From assembly GCA_024226315.1 (NCBI GenBank), contig JAAELT010000611.1, forward strand, positions 100,571 through 164,570: a stretch of DNA of 64,000 bases. The letters are read 5' to 3'. Positions 34,719 through 42,580 of the stretch are shown here, in pieces. The stretch is from a bacterium (GTDB lineage: Bacteria > Acidobacteriota > Thermoanaerobaculia > Multivoradales > J023). A program made the position numbers and the translations under genes. Numbering within the stretch: the first letter of the stretch is position 1; each line of letters begins with the position of its first letter. The notes below the pieces were generated by a model, which saw only the letters and a list, made by a program, of their open reading frames with translations, was not told the origin of the DNA and searched no databases.

Positions 34719-36044
34719 CTATCGTTGTATCAGATCTCTGTGTCTGCCGGCCAGGATACACTCGTTGGCCTCGCAGTCGTGGGCGACCGTGTTGTGGAAC
34801 CCTTCGTCGATCAGCCGCTCGAACCTCTCGCGCCTGACGTCCAGAAAACCGAGAGCGCCGTCGAGACCGTCCGGCGGGAAATAGCGGTGGATGGTCAGCG
34901 GGCGATACGGATGGCCCGCCTTCAATCGGTCGAGCAGGCCTTCCGCCGATTCGAGAATCACTTTGAGCTCCCTGCCGCTCAGCCCTTCCTTGATCCTGTC
35001 CGGGTCACCGAGGAGCTCGATGCCTCTGTTGAGAAGGCTCGACCGCGAGATATCCTGATTGACCGCCGAGGCCCAGCTGATGATCTGAGTCCGGTAGAGC
35101 GTCTGCAGAGTACTCTGCAAGGCGTCGATCGGCATCTTCTCGACATCGGTATTCATGTAGATCACGTGCAAGACCAGGTCGGGCGGCTCCAGAGTCTCCT
35201 GGTAGGCCTCCGCCTCTTCGGCCCTTTGCTTGGCTTCCCGGTAGGGCAGATTCCACAGACCCGCGTTTGGGTCGTCTTTCAGGATCTCGGCCAGCGCCTT
35301 GATCGCCGGTTTCAGTGGCGTGTTCATCAACACCGCGCCGTCGACGTAGGTCTGGGCCCCCACCGTGGCGGGTGGGTAGACCCCGGGAACCGAGCTCGAA
35401 GCCCGGATCGCGGCCGGGCCGAGCTTGTCGGTCATGTCGCTGTTGCGGAACTCCCGCACTTCGCCGAAGGCCCAGTTGGTGGCGGCGATCGACAGCTTCT
35501 TCTTCGACTCGCGGATCTTCTTGAAGTCGATCGTCTCCCGGATCGTCTTCTCCCAGGGCTCGGACGCCACGAAGGTCGAGAGGTTGAAGAAGTCCGTGAG
35601 CCGTTCGAGCAGCGGGTCCTGCGAGGCGAACAGGTTGTAGGTCCGGTTGACGCTTTCCCAGCCCACCTTGCCGAGGTCGGACGCCAGGTGCCGGAGCGGC
35701 CGGAAGGCGAACGGCTCCTTCAGGTACTGCCTGGGGTCGAGCAGCTCCAAGGGATTCAGGCGCACCCGGAAGCCGCCGTTGGTGGGGCCTTTCCAAGATA
35801 GGCGCTCGAGCCAGATCTTCTCCAGGTTGGCGACCGACGCGGCGCCGTAGTCCGCCCACTGAGAGACCAGGAACGACGAGTTGAACGAGCCGATCGAGGT
35901 CCCGGTGAAGACCGCTGGGGCCAGGGGTCTCAGATAAGTCGACCGAGACTTGCCGTTGAACAAGGCCTTCGCGACCCCGATCTGGTAGGCACCGTCCGCC
36001 CCGCCGCCCGAGAAGATCACCGCGTGCAGATCCGCTCTACTCAT
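34719..36044 (-). CDS. patatin-like phospholipase
   Basis: The 441-aa protein shows the patatin set: oxyanion loop FSGGGADGAYQIG near the N-terminus, the nucleophile elbow GTSIGSFN with catalytic Ser, and the dyad Asp in YVDGAVL. The enzyme would release acyl chains from phospholipids or other esters. No signal peptide is present, so it acts inside the cell or at the inner membrane. Its ATG overlaps the TGA of the WRQIPDWLD-family gene (ATGA) and has a GGGGTGGAG site, so the two are coupled. parA follows 2 nt later. Confidence 0.85.
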   Translation of the reverse strand: MSRADLHAVIFSGGGADGAYQIGVAKALFNGKSRSTYLRPLAPAVFTGTSIGSFNSSFLVSQWADYGAASVANLEKIWLERLSWKGPTNGGFRVRLNPLELLDPRQYLKEPFAFRPLRHLASDLGKVGWESVNRTYNLFASQDPLLERLTDFFNLSTFVASEPWEKTIRETIDFKKIRESKKKLSIAATNWAFGEVREFRNSDMTDKLGPAAIRASSSVPGVYPPATVGAQTYVDGAVLMNTPLKPAIKALAEILKDDPNAGLWNLPYREAKQRAEEAEAYQETLEPPDLVLHVIYMNTDVEKMPIDALQSTLQTLYRTQIISWASAVNQDISRSSLLNRGIELLGDPDRIKEGLSGRELKVILESAEGLLDRLKAGHPYRPLTIHRYFPPDGLDGALGFLDVRRERFERLIDEGFHNTVAHDCEANECILAGRHRDLIQR

Positions 36045-37360
36045 GAGCTCCACCCCTTTCGCTGATTCAGTGCTCTACCCCATAAGGCCCAATCGGGAAG
36101 GTTGTCTCGATCGAGCCAATCGGGAATCTGGCGCCAGGCCGCCAACGAGCCGGCGACCAGGTTGTACTGCTGCGCGAACTGCGCCACCAGGAAGTTCTTG
36201 TGCAACTGCTTTCTCGACAGTCCCAGACTGCGCGCGGCGCCGCCGCTGGTGACCATGTTGGCGGCATTGATGAACGTCTGCACCACGTCGACGCCGCCGG
36301 CGCCCGGCATCCGGTGCCACATCTTCTGCATCGGTTCGATCACCGAGGAGGCGGCGCCGAGTGAGAAGCGGTCCGCCATGCGGAAACCCCAGTCCACAGG
36401 GTCGACCGAGACGTTGACCGCCTTGCGCGGCCGGTTGGCGACGAAGACCACTCGCGAGTCGACTTCCCCGGCCTCGCCGACCCGGAACTCGATCGACTCG
36501 AAGGCGGCGTCGAAGCGGCCCAGGCCGTGGGCCAGGAAGCTCTCCTCGGCCCCCGGCAGGAAGGCGCAACCGAAGCCGTAGCGCCCGATCTCGCCCTCGC
36601 CCTTGCCCTCGGGATTCTCCTCATCGACGATGAAGGGCTCGCTCAGCACCAGGTAGCTGGGCTCGGTCGTCGGTAGCGCGCCGTGGGGATAGCTCTCGCC
36701 CAGTGGCGCCAGCACCAGCTCGAAGTCGAACAGGTCGACCTTGACCACGATCCATTCGTAAGTCGTGCCGATCTCGCGCAGGTCGACGATCGCGTACCGG
36801 TCTTCCTCGGCGAAGCTCTGCGGCTCGCCTCGCCCCACCGGCTTGTAGTACATCTGCTCGAAGCCGAAGCCGACCCGCTCCTCGTTCGGGTACCAGCTGA
36901 ACGGCCGCAGGTAGGTCGGCGGCGGCTGTCCGTTCTTGCCCGGGAATGCCTCGGGGTGGGAGAAGTCGCCGACCCGCATGAAGTAACGGAGCACGAACTC
37001 CCGCATCTGCCGGTTCATCCACTGCGCCGCCCGCTCGCGGGCCGCCGCGGAATCGCCCGCCGCCTTGGGATGGTCGAACAGCTGCTCCTGCACGCTGCCC
37101 ATGATCGGCATCGTCTGGCCCGCGATCTCCGCCTCGTCGAAAAAACCGAAGCCGGAATGGGATCGGCTGTGTGTGGTGGAGAGATCGAAGCGATCCTGGT
37201 AGGCACCTGTCGCGTCGAGCTGCTGCCACCAGTCCCCGAGCTCGCGAGCCCGCGCCAGCGCCTCTTCGACCTGCGCCAGCAACGCACGGTCCTCCTCCGA
37301 CACGGTCCCGCCGTGCGCTTCGCCGCGCCGGTCTTCTTCGCTCTCGTGCCGATCGGTCAT
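36041..37360 (-). CDS. undescribed 'WRQIPDWLD' family protein, 439 aa
   Basis: Paralogue of the gene at 28738-30036; no named family is recognised. Shared landmarks are LGDWWQQL near the N-terminus, QWMNRQMREFVLRYFMR, IVDLREIGTTYEWIVVKVDLFDFEL, DPVDWGFRMAD and WRQIPDWLDRDNLPDW near the end. The first 20 residues are charged and probably disordered. It is soluble with no signal peptide. The stop overlaps the patatin start and the gene begins 22 nt after the winged-helix gene. Conserved linkage of this family to a lipase or a patatin in both loci supports a role in handling lipid. Confidence 0.6.
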   Translation of the reverse strand: MTDRHESEEDRRGEAHGGTVSEEDRALLAQVEEALARARELGDWWQQLDATGAYQDRFDLSTTHSRSHSGFGFFDEAEIAGQTMPIMGSVQEQLFDHPKAAGDSAAARERAAQWMNRQMREFVLRYFMRVGDFSHPEAFPGKNGQPPPTYLRPFSWYPNEERVGFGFEQMYYKPVGRGEPQSFAEEDRYAIVDLREIGTTYEWIVVKVDLFDFELVLAPLGESYPHGALPTTEPSYLVLSEPFIVDEENPEGKGEGEIGRYGFGCAFLPGAEESFLAHGLGRFDAAFESIEFRVGEAGEVDSRVVFVANRPRKAVNVSVDPVDWGFRMADRFSLGAASSVIEPMQKMWHRMPGAGGVDVVQTFINAANMVTSGGAARSLGLSRKQLHKNFLVAQFAQQYNLVAGSLAAWRQIPDWLDRDNLPDWALWGRALNQRKGWSS

Positions 37361-37382
37361 CAGTTCGAACGGACTGTCGCCG

Positions 37383-37826
37383 TCACTTCGCCACCCGGTG
37401 GTAGCGGGTCCTCATCCCCTTGCCCTTGCGCTGGACGACACCCGCCTCGATCAGACGGTTCATACGTTGGCGCACGGCGTAGGCGGTCTCGCCGATCCGG
37501 CTCGTGAGCTCCTTCATCGAGGCGCCGGCGTCAAAGCCGTCCGCGACCAGCGCTTCGACGATCTTCTGGTCCTGCTCTTCAAGCGCCTCATCGACTTGCT
37601 CGGCCGTCTCTTCGGCGGAATCCTCGGCCGCTTCGGCGGCTTCCGAGGTCGTCGCTTCCACCTCTCCTTGTACCTTCGTGATCTCCTCCGCCACCTCGAC
37701 GATCGTCTCGGCGACCGGCTTGGACGGCTTTTCGGCGACGGCGGTGAGCCTGACAGGCGCCTGCATCAGCCAGCTCATCATGCGGCCGACCATGCCGTCG
37801 ATGTTCTGCTCGATCGTCTGCCACAT
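37383..37826 (-). CDS. acidic linker protein with C-terminal winged helix
   Basis: I prefer the ATG at 37826, 11 nt after GGAGG, giving 147 aa; a GTG at 37838 would overlap the previous gene. The first 30 residues (MWQTIEQNIDGMVGRMMSWLMQAP) form an amphipathic helix. Residues about 45-85 are nearly all Glu, Ala and Thr, like a phasin or histone-H1-like linker. The last 60 (IVEALVADGFDAGASMKELTSRIGETAYAVRQRMNRLIEAGVVQRKG...) look like a MarR/ArsR-type winged helix. It may bridge a hydrophobic surface and DNA, or simply be a regulator. No named family is recognised. Confidence 0.55.
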   Translation of the reverse strand: MWQTIEQNIDGMVGRMMSWLMQAPVRLTAVAEKPSKPVAETIVEVAEEITKVQGEVEATTSEAAEAAEDSAEETAEQVDEALEEQDQKIVEALVADGFDAGASMKELTSRIGETAYAVRQRMNRLIEAGVVQRKGKGMRTRYHRVAK

Positions 37827-37830
37827 CGGT

Positions 37831-39183
37831 CTAGTCACCTCCTCGAACGCGGAAGATCGCGCCCGGGCCTGAGCTCTCCTTCAGCTCGCTCCAATCTCGG
37901 GTAGCGACGTCGCAGGGTACGGTGACCAGGCGCCGCCAGCGTTCGCCCGCACTGTCTGTGCTGTGGGCACAGTGGGCCTGGAAAGCTTCGAGATGGGAAT
38001 CCTCACCGACGGCGTCGCGCCACAGCAGGACCGCCGCGGCGATACCGTCGCTGACGGCGGTGCTCTCCTTCTCGTCGAAAGCGCCGTCATTCAGGAACCC
38101 CTCGAGAACCTCGGGTTGCCGAAAGTTGACCAGCGTCACCGCCCAGGCCAGGCCGGCGAGGGCATTGAAGCGCGCCGGGCCGGCCGATGTCTCGTGCCGG
38201 ACTCTCGCCACCGCGCGGCCGAGCGAGCCGGGCAACGCCTGCGTGGCGGTGAAATACAGACCGCGCCCGAGGCCGTGCCAGAAGGCGTCACGGTGGCCGG
38301 GACCGCTCGTCTCGCGCGCCAGCTCGCGATCGACTTCGTTCGTGAGTTGCGGTGCCAGCTGGCGGACGATCAGGCCCAACGCCTCGTAGCTCGCCTGGGC
38401 GAAGCCGTCCCGCGCGTTGTCCTCGCACAGGCGCGCGAAACTCCGCAGAGGGGCGGCAAGGTCGCCGCCGCCTGCCTCCAGGTCAGGCAGCACCCGGCGC
38501 GCCAGCGACAGTCCCATGCCGGTGTGCAGCGGGATCAGGCTCTCCTCGGGAAGCGGCTCCAGGCTGGCGGCGCGCAGCAAACCCCGCGGCTCGCCGCGAT
38601 CCCACGCGGCCTCGGCGAAGGCGAAGCCCAGGCCCTCGGTGAGCCACAGCTTCAGATACGGTCCGGAGTCCTCTGCCTTCTCGATCTGGTCGCAGAGTGT
38701 TGCGCTCGCGCGCCTCTGGCGCGACGGGTCGCCACCGGTGAGCGGCTCGGTTCCCAGGATCTGCTCGACGTACTGGAAGCTCTCGAATGCCTCGAGCTTG
38801 TTGCGCAGCTCACGCCACATCACCCGATTGCCGGCCGGCATCGCGGTCTCCAGCACGGCCGCGGATTGCCGGAGCATCGCCAACGAGCCGCGCAACATGG
38901 TCTTCGAGGCGACGCCGCGCGACAAGTCCAGAGCGGGATCCACAGCGCCGAAGACGGCGTCGATCAGGTCCGCCTGCCAGCGGTCGGCGGTGCGGAAGGC
39001 GTCGCCGAGCCCGCCCTCGCCAAGCTGCTCCGCTGCCACGCGGGAGATCGAGTCGAAGGCGGACGTGGCCTGCCGCGGCGAGCGCGCCGTGCCGAGCGCC
39101 GACATCATTTCCGCGGCCTGACGGACCCCGAAGAGCGACATCGCCCAGGAGAAGCGGATCATCGAGCGCACGACGTCGGTCAT
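37831..39183 (-). CDS. undescribed 'FSWAM' family protein, 450 aa
   Basis: The start at 39183 has a GGGGGAAA site and overlaps the preceding pseudokinase stop (ATGA). The protein begins TDVVRSMIRFSWAMSLFGVRQ, an amphipathic/hydrophobic N-terminal block shared with the genes at 40817 and 42196. The remaining 420 residues are Ala/Leu-rich helices with landmarks ELRNKLEAFESFQYVEQ, WLTEGLGFAFAE, HTGMGLSLARR and FWHGLGRGLYF that align with the gene at 40817. There is no signal peptide. No known family is recognised; a coat or membrane-surface protein is an inference. Confidence 0.6.
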   Translation of the reverse strand: MTDVVRSMIRFSWAMSLFGVRQAAEMMSALGTARSPRQATSAFDSISRVAAEQLGEGGLGDAFRTADRWQADLIDAVFGAVDPALDLSRGVASKTMLRGSLAMLRQSAAVLETAMPAGNRVMWRELRNKLEAFESFQYVEQILGTEPLTGGDPSRQRRASATLCDQIEKAEDSGPYLKLWLTEGLGFAFAEAAWDRGEPRGLLRAASLEPLPEESLIPLHTGMGLSLARRVLPDLEAGGGDLAAPLRSFARLCEDNARDGFAQASYEALGLIVRQLAPQLTNEVDRELARETSGPGHRDAFWHGLGRGLYFTATQALPGSLGRAVARVRHETSAGPARFNALAGLAWAVTLVNFRQPEVLEGFLNDGAFDEKESTAVSDGIAAAVLLWRDAVGEDSHLEAFQAHCAHSTDSAGERWRRLVTVPCDVATRDWSELKESSGPGAIFRVRGGD

Positions 39184-40811
39184 GGTTTCCCCCGCCTCGA
39201 GACGTTCCACAGCAAAGCGGCACCCATGGCCAGGAAGGCCGACGCCAGGAGGCGCTCACCCCATGCGCCGCTCAGGCCGACGGCCGCGGCCAGGTACAGC
39301 CACTGCTCGGAAAGCAGAACCAGCGCCGCCATCGCCAAGCCGAGGGAGAGCACCGCCACGACCGAATTCCGCCGGCGGCGAGTCACCGGCGTCGGCGCGG
39401 GTATGCGGAAGCCTTTGCCCTCCTCGGTCGCAAGGCTCAGGATCCGGTCGATCTTCTGCGGCAGCTCCACCAGACCGCCCAGGTAGGACTCGAGCGACGA
39501 CCCCATTTGCTGTGGCGTCGTCATCTGACGCAGCTGATTCCAGCCGGACAGCCAATCGAAGTCGCGCAACGCCTCACCCATGGGATCGCTCTGCGGCGCG
39601 AAACGCCGGGCGCTGGCGACCGCCCAGAACAACCCCTGGTAGAAGCCGTCGAGGTGGCCACGGGCGCGGAAACCGACGTCGCGCAGCAGGCGCCAATGGA
39701 GCACGGCGTATTCCCCCAGGCTCTCGCCGCTGGTGCTCCAGGAGCCATCTCTGAACGGCACCACCTGGCGCACCCGGGTGCGCAGCTCGCCTTCCACCGC
39801 GCTGCGGTGCTGCTTCGTGACCTCGCGCAGCAGACAGGCGGCAGCACGGTCGGGGAAATGCTCGGTCGTCGCCCGCAAATAGTTCCACAGGTTGACACGC
39901 GAGGCGTCGGGGAGCTCGGCGAACGTCCCGCCGGTCACAGCAAGCCGGCCGTCAGGGAGCTCTAGGAGATCGGCCTCGAGTGGCAGGTAGTGGCCAGCCA
40001 GTGCCATCTGTAGCCAGACCAGGCAGATCCGTCGAGCGACGTCTTCGGCATCGACGGGTTGCAGTGTCGGCTGGGCCGCGATCTCGTCGATCGTGCTGCC
40101 GGGAAACCACTGGACGGTCAACAGCCCGGAGCTCGACAAGTCGCGGTAGACCTGGGGCACCACCAGCAGATCGCTGCGCCGGGCGTCGCGACCGAGAGCC
40201 TGCAACACGTCGGCCTGGACGCCGAGCTCCAGCCGCGCCGCGACGTCGCGGCGAAAATCGGCGAGCACCTCGTCGAAATGCTCGCCGGTGGCGAGCTCCG
40301 TACCGGTGAGCACGCCCCGCAGGACGCTCAGAGCATCGAGCTCGACGTCGAGGTCGTCGCAGCCGGGATGCAGTACCCGCACCACCACCCGCTCGCCGCC
40401 AGCGAGTCGCGCGTGGTGCGACTGGTGGAGCCACCGCGACTCGAACGGCTGTTCCTCGAAGGTCGGAAAGAGCTCTCGACGAGGGCCTCCGAGCTCTTCG
40501 AGGATCCGGTCGTCGACGACTCGTAGCGATGATGGCGGCGCGCGATCCCCGATCTCCGCGAACCGCAGGCAGTCGGTCGCCGGCAGCAGATCGGCACGCC
40601 GGGAGAGGTAGCGGCCGAAGGCTCCGAAGAGCGGCCCCAACTCGGCCAGCACGGAGCGCAGACCCGCGATCGCGGCATCCGCGTCCAGGGGCCGGCGTCC
40701 ACTCGACAACACGCGCCGCGGGCCGCGCAGCAGGCCGCGATCGGCGAGCGCTTTCTCGACCTCGAGCCGGCGCTCGCGGGTCCTGTCGGAAAGGTTGGAG
40801 CTTCTCGGCAC
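39180..40811 (-). CDS. ABC1/UbiB-like protein, predicted pseudokinase
   Basis: The 543-aa product follows the ABC1/AarF layout: a Lys-bearing VVVRVLHPG strand, the GVQADVLQAL helix, VQWFPGSTIDEI in place of the VxEyxxG step, and two C-terminal membrane helices (VVAVLSLGLAMAALVLL and LASAFLAMGAALLW). The expected HADxHPGN catalytic loop reads AGHYLPLEADLLEL and the DFG Asp is replaced (LAVTGGTF), so phosphotransfer is unlikely. It probably pairs with the intact ABC1 protein at 42581. The GTG start is 5 nt after the upstream FSWAM gene and its stop overlaps the next FSWAM gene. Confidence 0.65.
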   Translation of the reverse strand: MPRSSNLSDRTRERRLEVEKALADRGLLRGPRRVLSSGRRPLDADAAIAGLRSVLAELGPLFGAFGRYLSRRADLLPATDCLRFAEIGDRAPPSSLRVVDDRILEELGGPRRELFPTFEEQPFESRWLHQSHHARLAGGERVVVRVLHPGCDDLDVELDALSVLRGVLTGTELATGEHFDEVLADFRRDVAARLELGVQADVLQALGRDARRSDLLVVPQVYRDLSSSGLLTVQWFPGSTIDEIAAQPTLQPVDAEDVARRICLVWLQMALAGHYLPLEADLLELPDGRLAVTGGTFAELPDASRVNLWNYLRATTEHFPDRAAACLLREVTKQHRSAVEGELRTRVRQVVPFRDGSWSTSGESLGEYAVLHWRLLRDVGFRARGHLDGFYQGLFWAVASARRFAPQSDPMGEALRDFDWLSGWNQLRQMTTPQQMGSSLESYLGGLVELPQKIDRILSLATEEGKGFRIPAPTPVTRRRRNSVVAVLSLGLAMAALVLLSEQWLYLAAAVGLSGAWGERLLASAFLAMGAALLWNVSRRGKP

Positions 40812-40816
40812 CCTCT

Positions 40817-42160
40817 CTACTCCACCGCTCCCCGGCGCGGCAGGGATCGGTAGACCTCCGCCACCTCGGTCGTATTGCTGTCGTCCGCATCACCGGCGTC
40901 GAGAGCGCGCTGGCAGGGCCTGCGAACCATATCCTCCCACAAGCGCCTCACACCACCGGCCGGCCGGTGGTCGATGAAGGACCGCAAGACCGGCGCGCCC
41001 GGAGTGATCTCCTGGCGCATGAGGATCGACGCCACCACGCCATCGGCGAAGGTCGTGTCGCGCAGCTCTTCGCCGTGCTCGCGCAGCAGAGCCTCCAGGA
41101 TCTCGGGATGTGACATGTTCACCATGGTGAAGGCGTAGGACACCCCGGCCAGCGTGTGGTCTCGCGCCATCTCATGGGGTGATTCTTGCCGCGCCATCTG
41201 CACCGCGTGCCGGAGCGAGCCGTAGCCCGGGATGAAGTTGATCGGCAGGAAGTAGATCGCCCTGCCGACGCCGTGCCAGAAAAATCGGTGCAGCTGCTCG
41301 TCACCGAGGGCCCGGAGGCCCTTCTCCACCACCGGCACCAGGTCGGGGAAGAAGCAGCGAGCGTCGAGTCCAAGAGACTCGATCGCGGAATCGGCGTAGC
41401 GTTCCATCGAGTTGGTCCGGCACAGGGCGACGAAGCGATCCAGCGCCTGACGCGCCTCGGCGGCCGTGCTGCGCGGCGTGAGCGCCCCGAGCATGTGCTC
41501 GGCGAAGGCCAGGCCGAGACCACCATGCAGCATCGGCAGGCTGCTCTCCGGCAGGCCGGCCACCGCCTCGCCGCGCAGCAGGTCGGAGGGTGAGCCCGAC
41601 TGGCGCAACGCGCCCTCCGCGTAGTCGTGAGCCAGTCCCTCGATCACCCACAGCGCCTGGTAGGAGTCGAGCTCGTAGGCCCTGGTGACGTACGGCCACA
41701 GGAGGAACGTCTCGCCCCGAGGCGGCAGGTCGACCAGCTTTCGAGCCCCCTTGACCAGCCAGTAGACCTCGAGCTTGTTTCGGAGCTCCTGGCGGGCGAC
41801 CGAGCCGGCCGAGCCCGGGCTGGTGATCCGCAACGTATCGACCGAGCGGGCGGCGAGAAGGGACGCCGCCCGCGCCCAACGCCGGGGGGAAAGCGTGTCC
41901 GCAAACAGCTCCATCCACTCCCCCTGCAGATCGTCGCCGGCCTGGAACGCCGCCTGGAGGGCCTCGCCAAGATACCCCTGGGTAGTCCAGGTGACGGCGT
42001 CGAGACCGTCGACCCCGGTAAGCCCGGAGCGCCGCGAGCGCCCCCCGCCCAGGTTGGCCGGCGGCCGGCGGGAGCTCTTCAGCAGACCGGTCAGCTGCGA
42101 CGCGCCCAACAAGCCCGTCGCCCACGAGAAGCGAATCATGGACTTGGCGAGAGCACGCAC
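40817..42160 (-). CDS. undescribed 'FSWAM' family protein, 447 aa
   Basis: The GTG start is supported by alignment of RALAKSMIRFSWATGLLGASQ with the N-termini of the two sister genes. The body aligns with the 450-aa paralogue through RQELRNKLEVYWLV, LWVIEGLAHDYAEGALR, LHGGLGLAFAEHML, FWHGVGRAIYFLPINFIPGYG and YAFTMVNMSHPEILEALL. It is helical with a moderately hydrophobic segment near residue 300 and no signal peptide. The two long paralogues flank the pseudokinase, suggesting a complex. Function unknown. Confidence 0.6.
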   Translation of the reverse strand: MRALAKSMIRFSWATGLLGASQLTGLLKSSRRPPANLGGGRSRRSGLTGVDGLDAVTWTTQGYLGEALQAAFQAGDDLQGEWMELFADTLSPRRWARAASLLAARSVDTLRITSPGSAGSVARQELRNKLEVYWLVKGARKLVDLPPRGETFLLWPYVTRAYELDSYQALWVIEGLAHDYAEGALRQSGSPSDLLRGEAVAGLPESSLPMLHGGLGLAFAEHMLGALTPRSTAAEARQALDRFVALCRTNSMERYADSAIESLGLDARCFFPDLVPVVEKGLRALGDEQLHRFFWHGVGRAIYFLPINFIPGYGSLRHAVQMARQESPHEMARDHTLAGVSYAFTMVNMSHPEILEALLREHGEELRDTTFADGVVASILMRQEITPGAPVLRSFIDHRPAGGVRRLWEDMVRRPCQRALDAGDADDSNTTEVAEVYRSLPRRGAVE

Positions 42161-42195
42161 CGGCGCGATTCGTGGCTCACTGTCGGGGATGACGT

Positions 42196-42540
42196 CTACT
42201 CCTCGTCCGTCGAGTCGGTTGCAAGCTCATCCTTGATGCCGGTCCACGTGCGGTCGACCGATTCCCAGGCCTCGTTCAGCGGCTTGCCGGGATCGGACCA
42301 GTTGCCGCGCACCAATCGCGACATGCTGTCGACCATGCCGCTCTGCAAGCGGTCCCCGGCCCGGTAGAAGCTCTTCATCGTCTCGCCCATCTCTTCGGCC
42401 GCGGCATGGCTGACAGCGTCGAAAGCGTCGGCCGAGCGATCCCAGCCTTCCCGGGGAGACACGAAGTTGCTCATCTGCCGGGCACCGAGCACCGACATGG
42501 CCCATGAGAAACGGATCATCGAGCGGGCGAGATCTCGCAT
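42196..42540 (-). CDS. short 'FSWAM' family protein, 114 aa
   Basis: The protein starts RDLARSMIRFSWAMSVLGARQ, almost identical to the start of the 450-aa paralogue, then has an amphipathic helix (AVSHAAAEEMGETMKSFYRAGDRLQSGMVD) and an acidic end. It contains only the N-terminal module of the family, so that module probably folds and acts alone. Size, amphipathic character and lack of Cys recall phasins and other granule-coat proteins, though I see no direct homology. A GGAG site precedes the ATG, 40 nt after the ABC1 kinase gene. Confidence 0.6.
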   Translation of the reverse strand: MRDLARSMIRFSWAMSVLGARQMSNFVSPREGWDRSADAFDAVSHAAAEEMGETMKSFYRAGDRLQSGMVDSMSRLVRGNWSDPGKPLNEAWESVDRTWTGIKDELATDSTDEE

Positions 42541-42580
42541 GACGCGGCTCCTTGGTCGATCAGATGTGTGTCCATGACGA

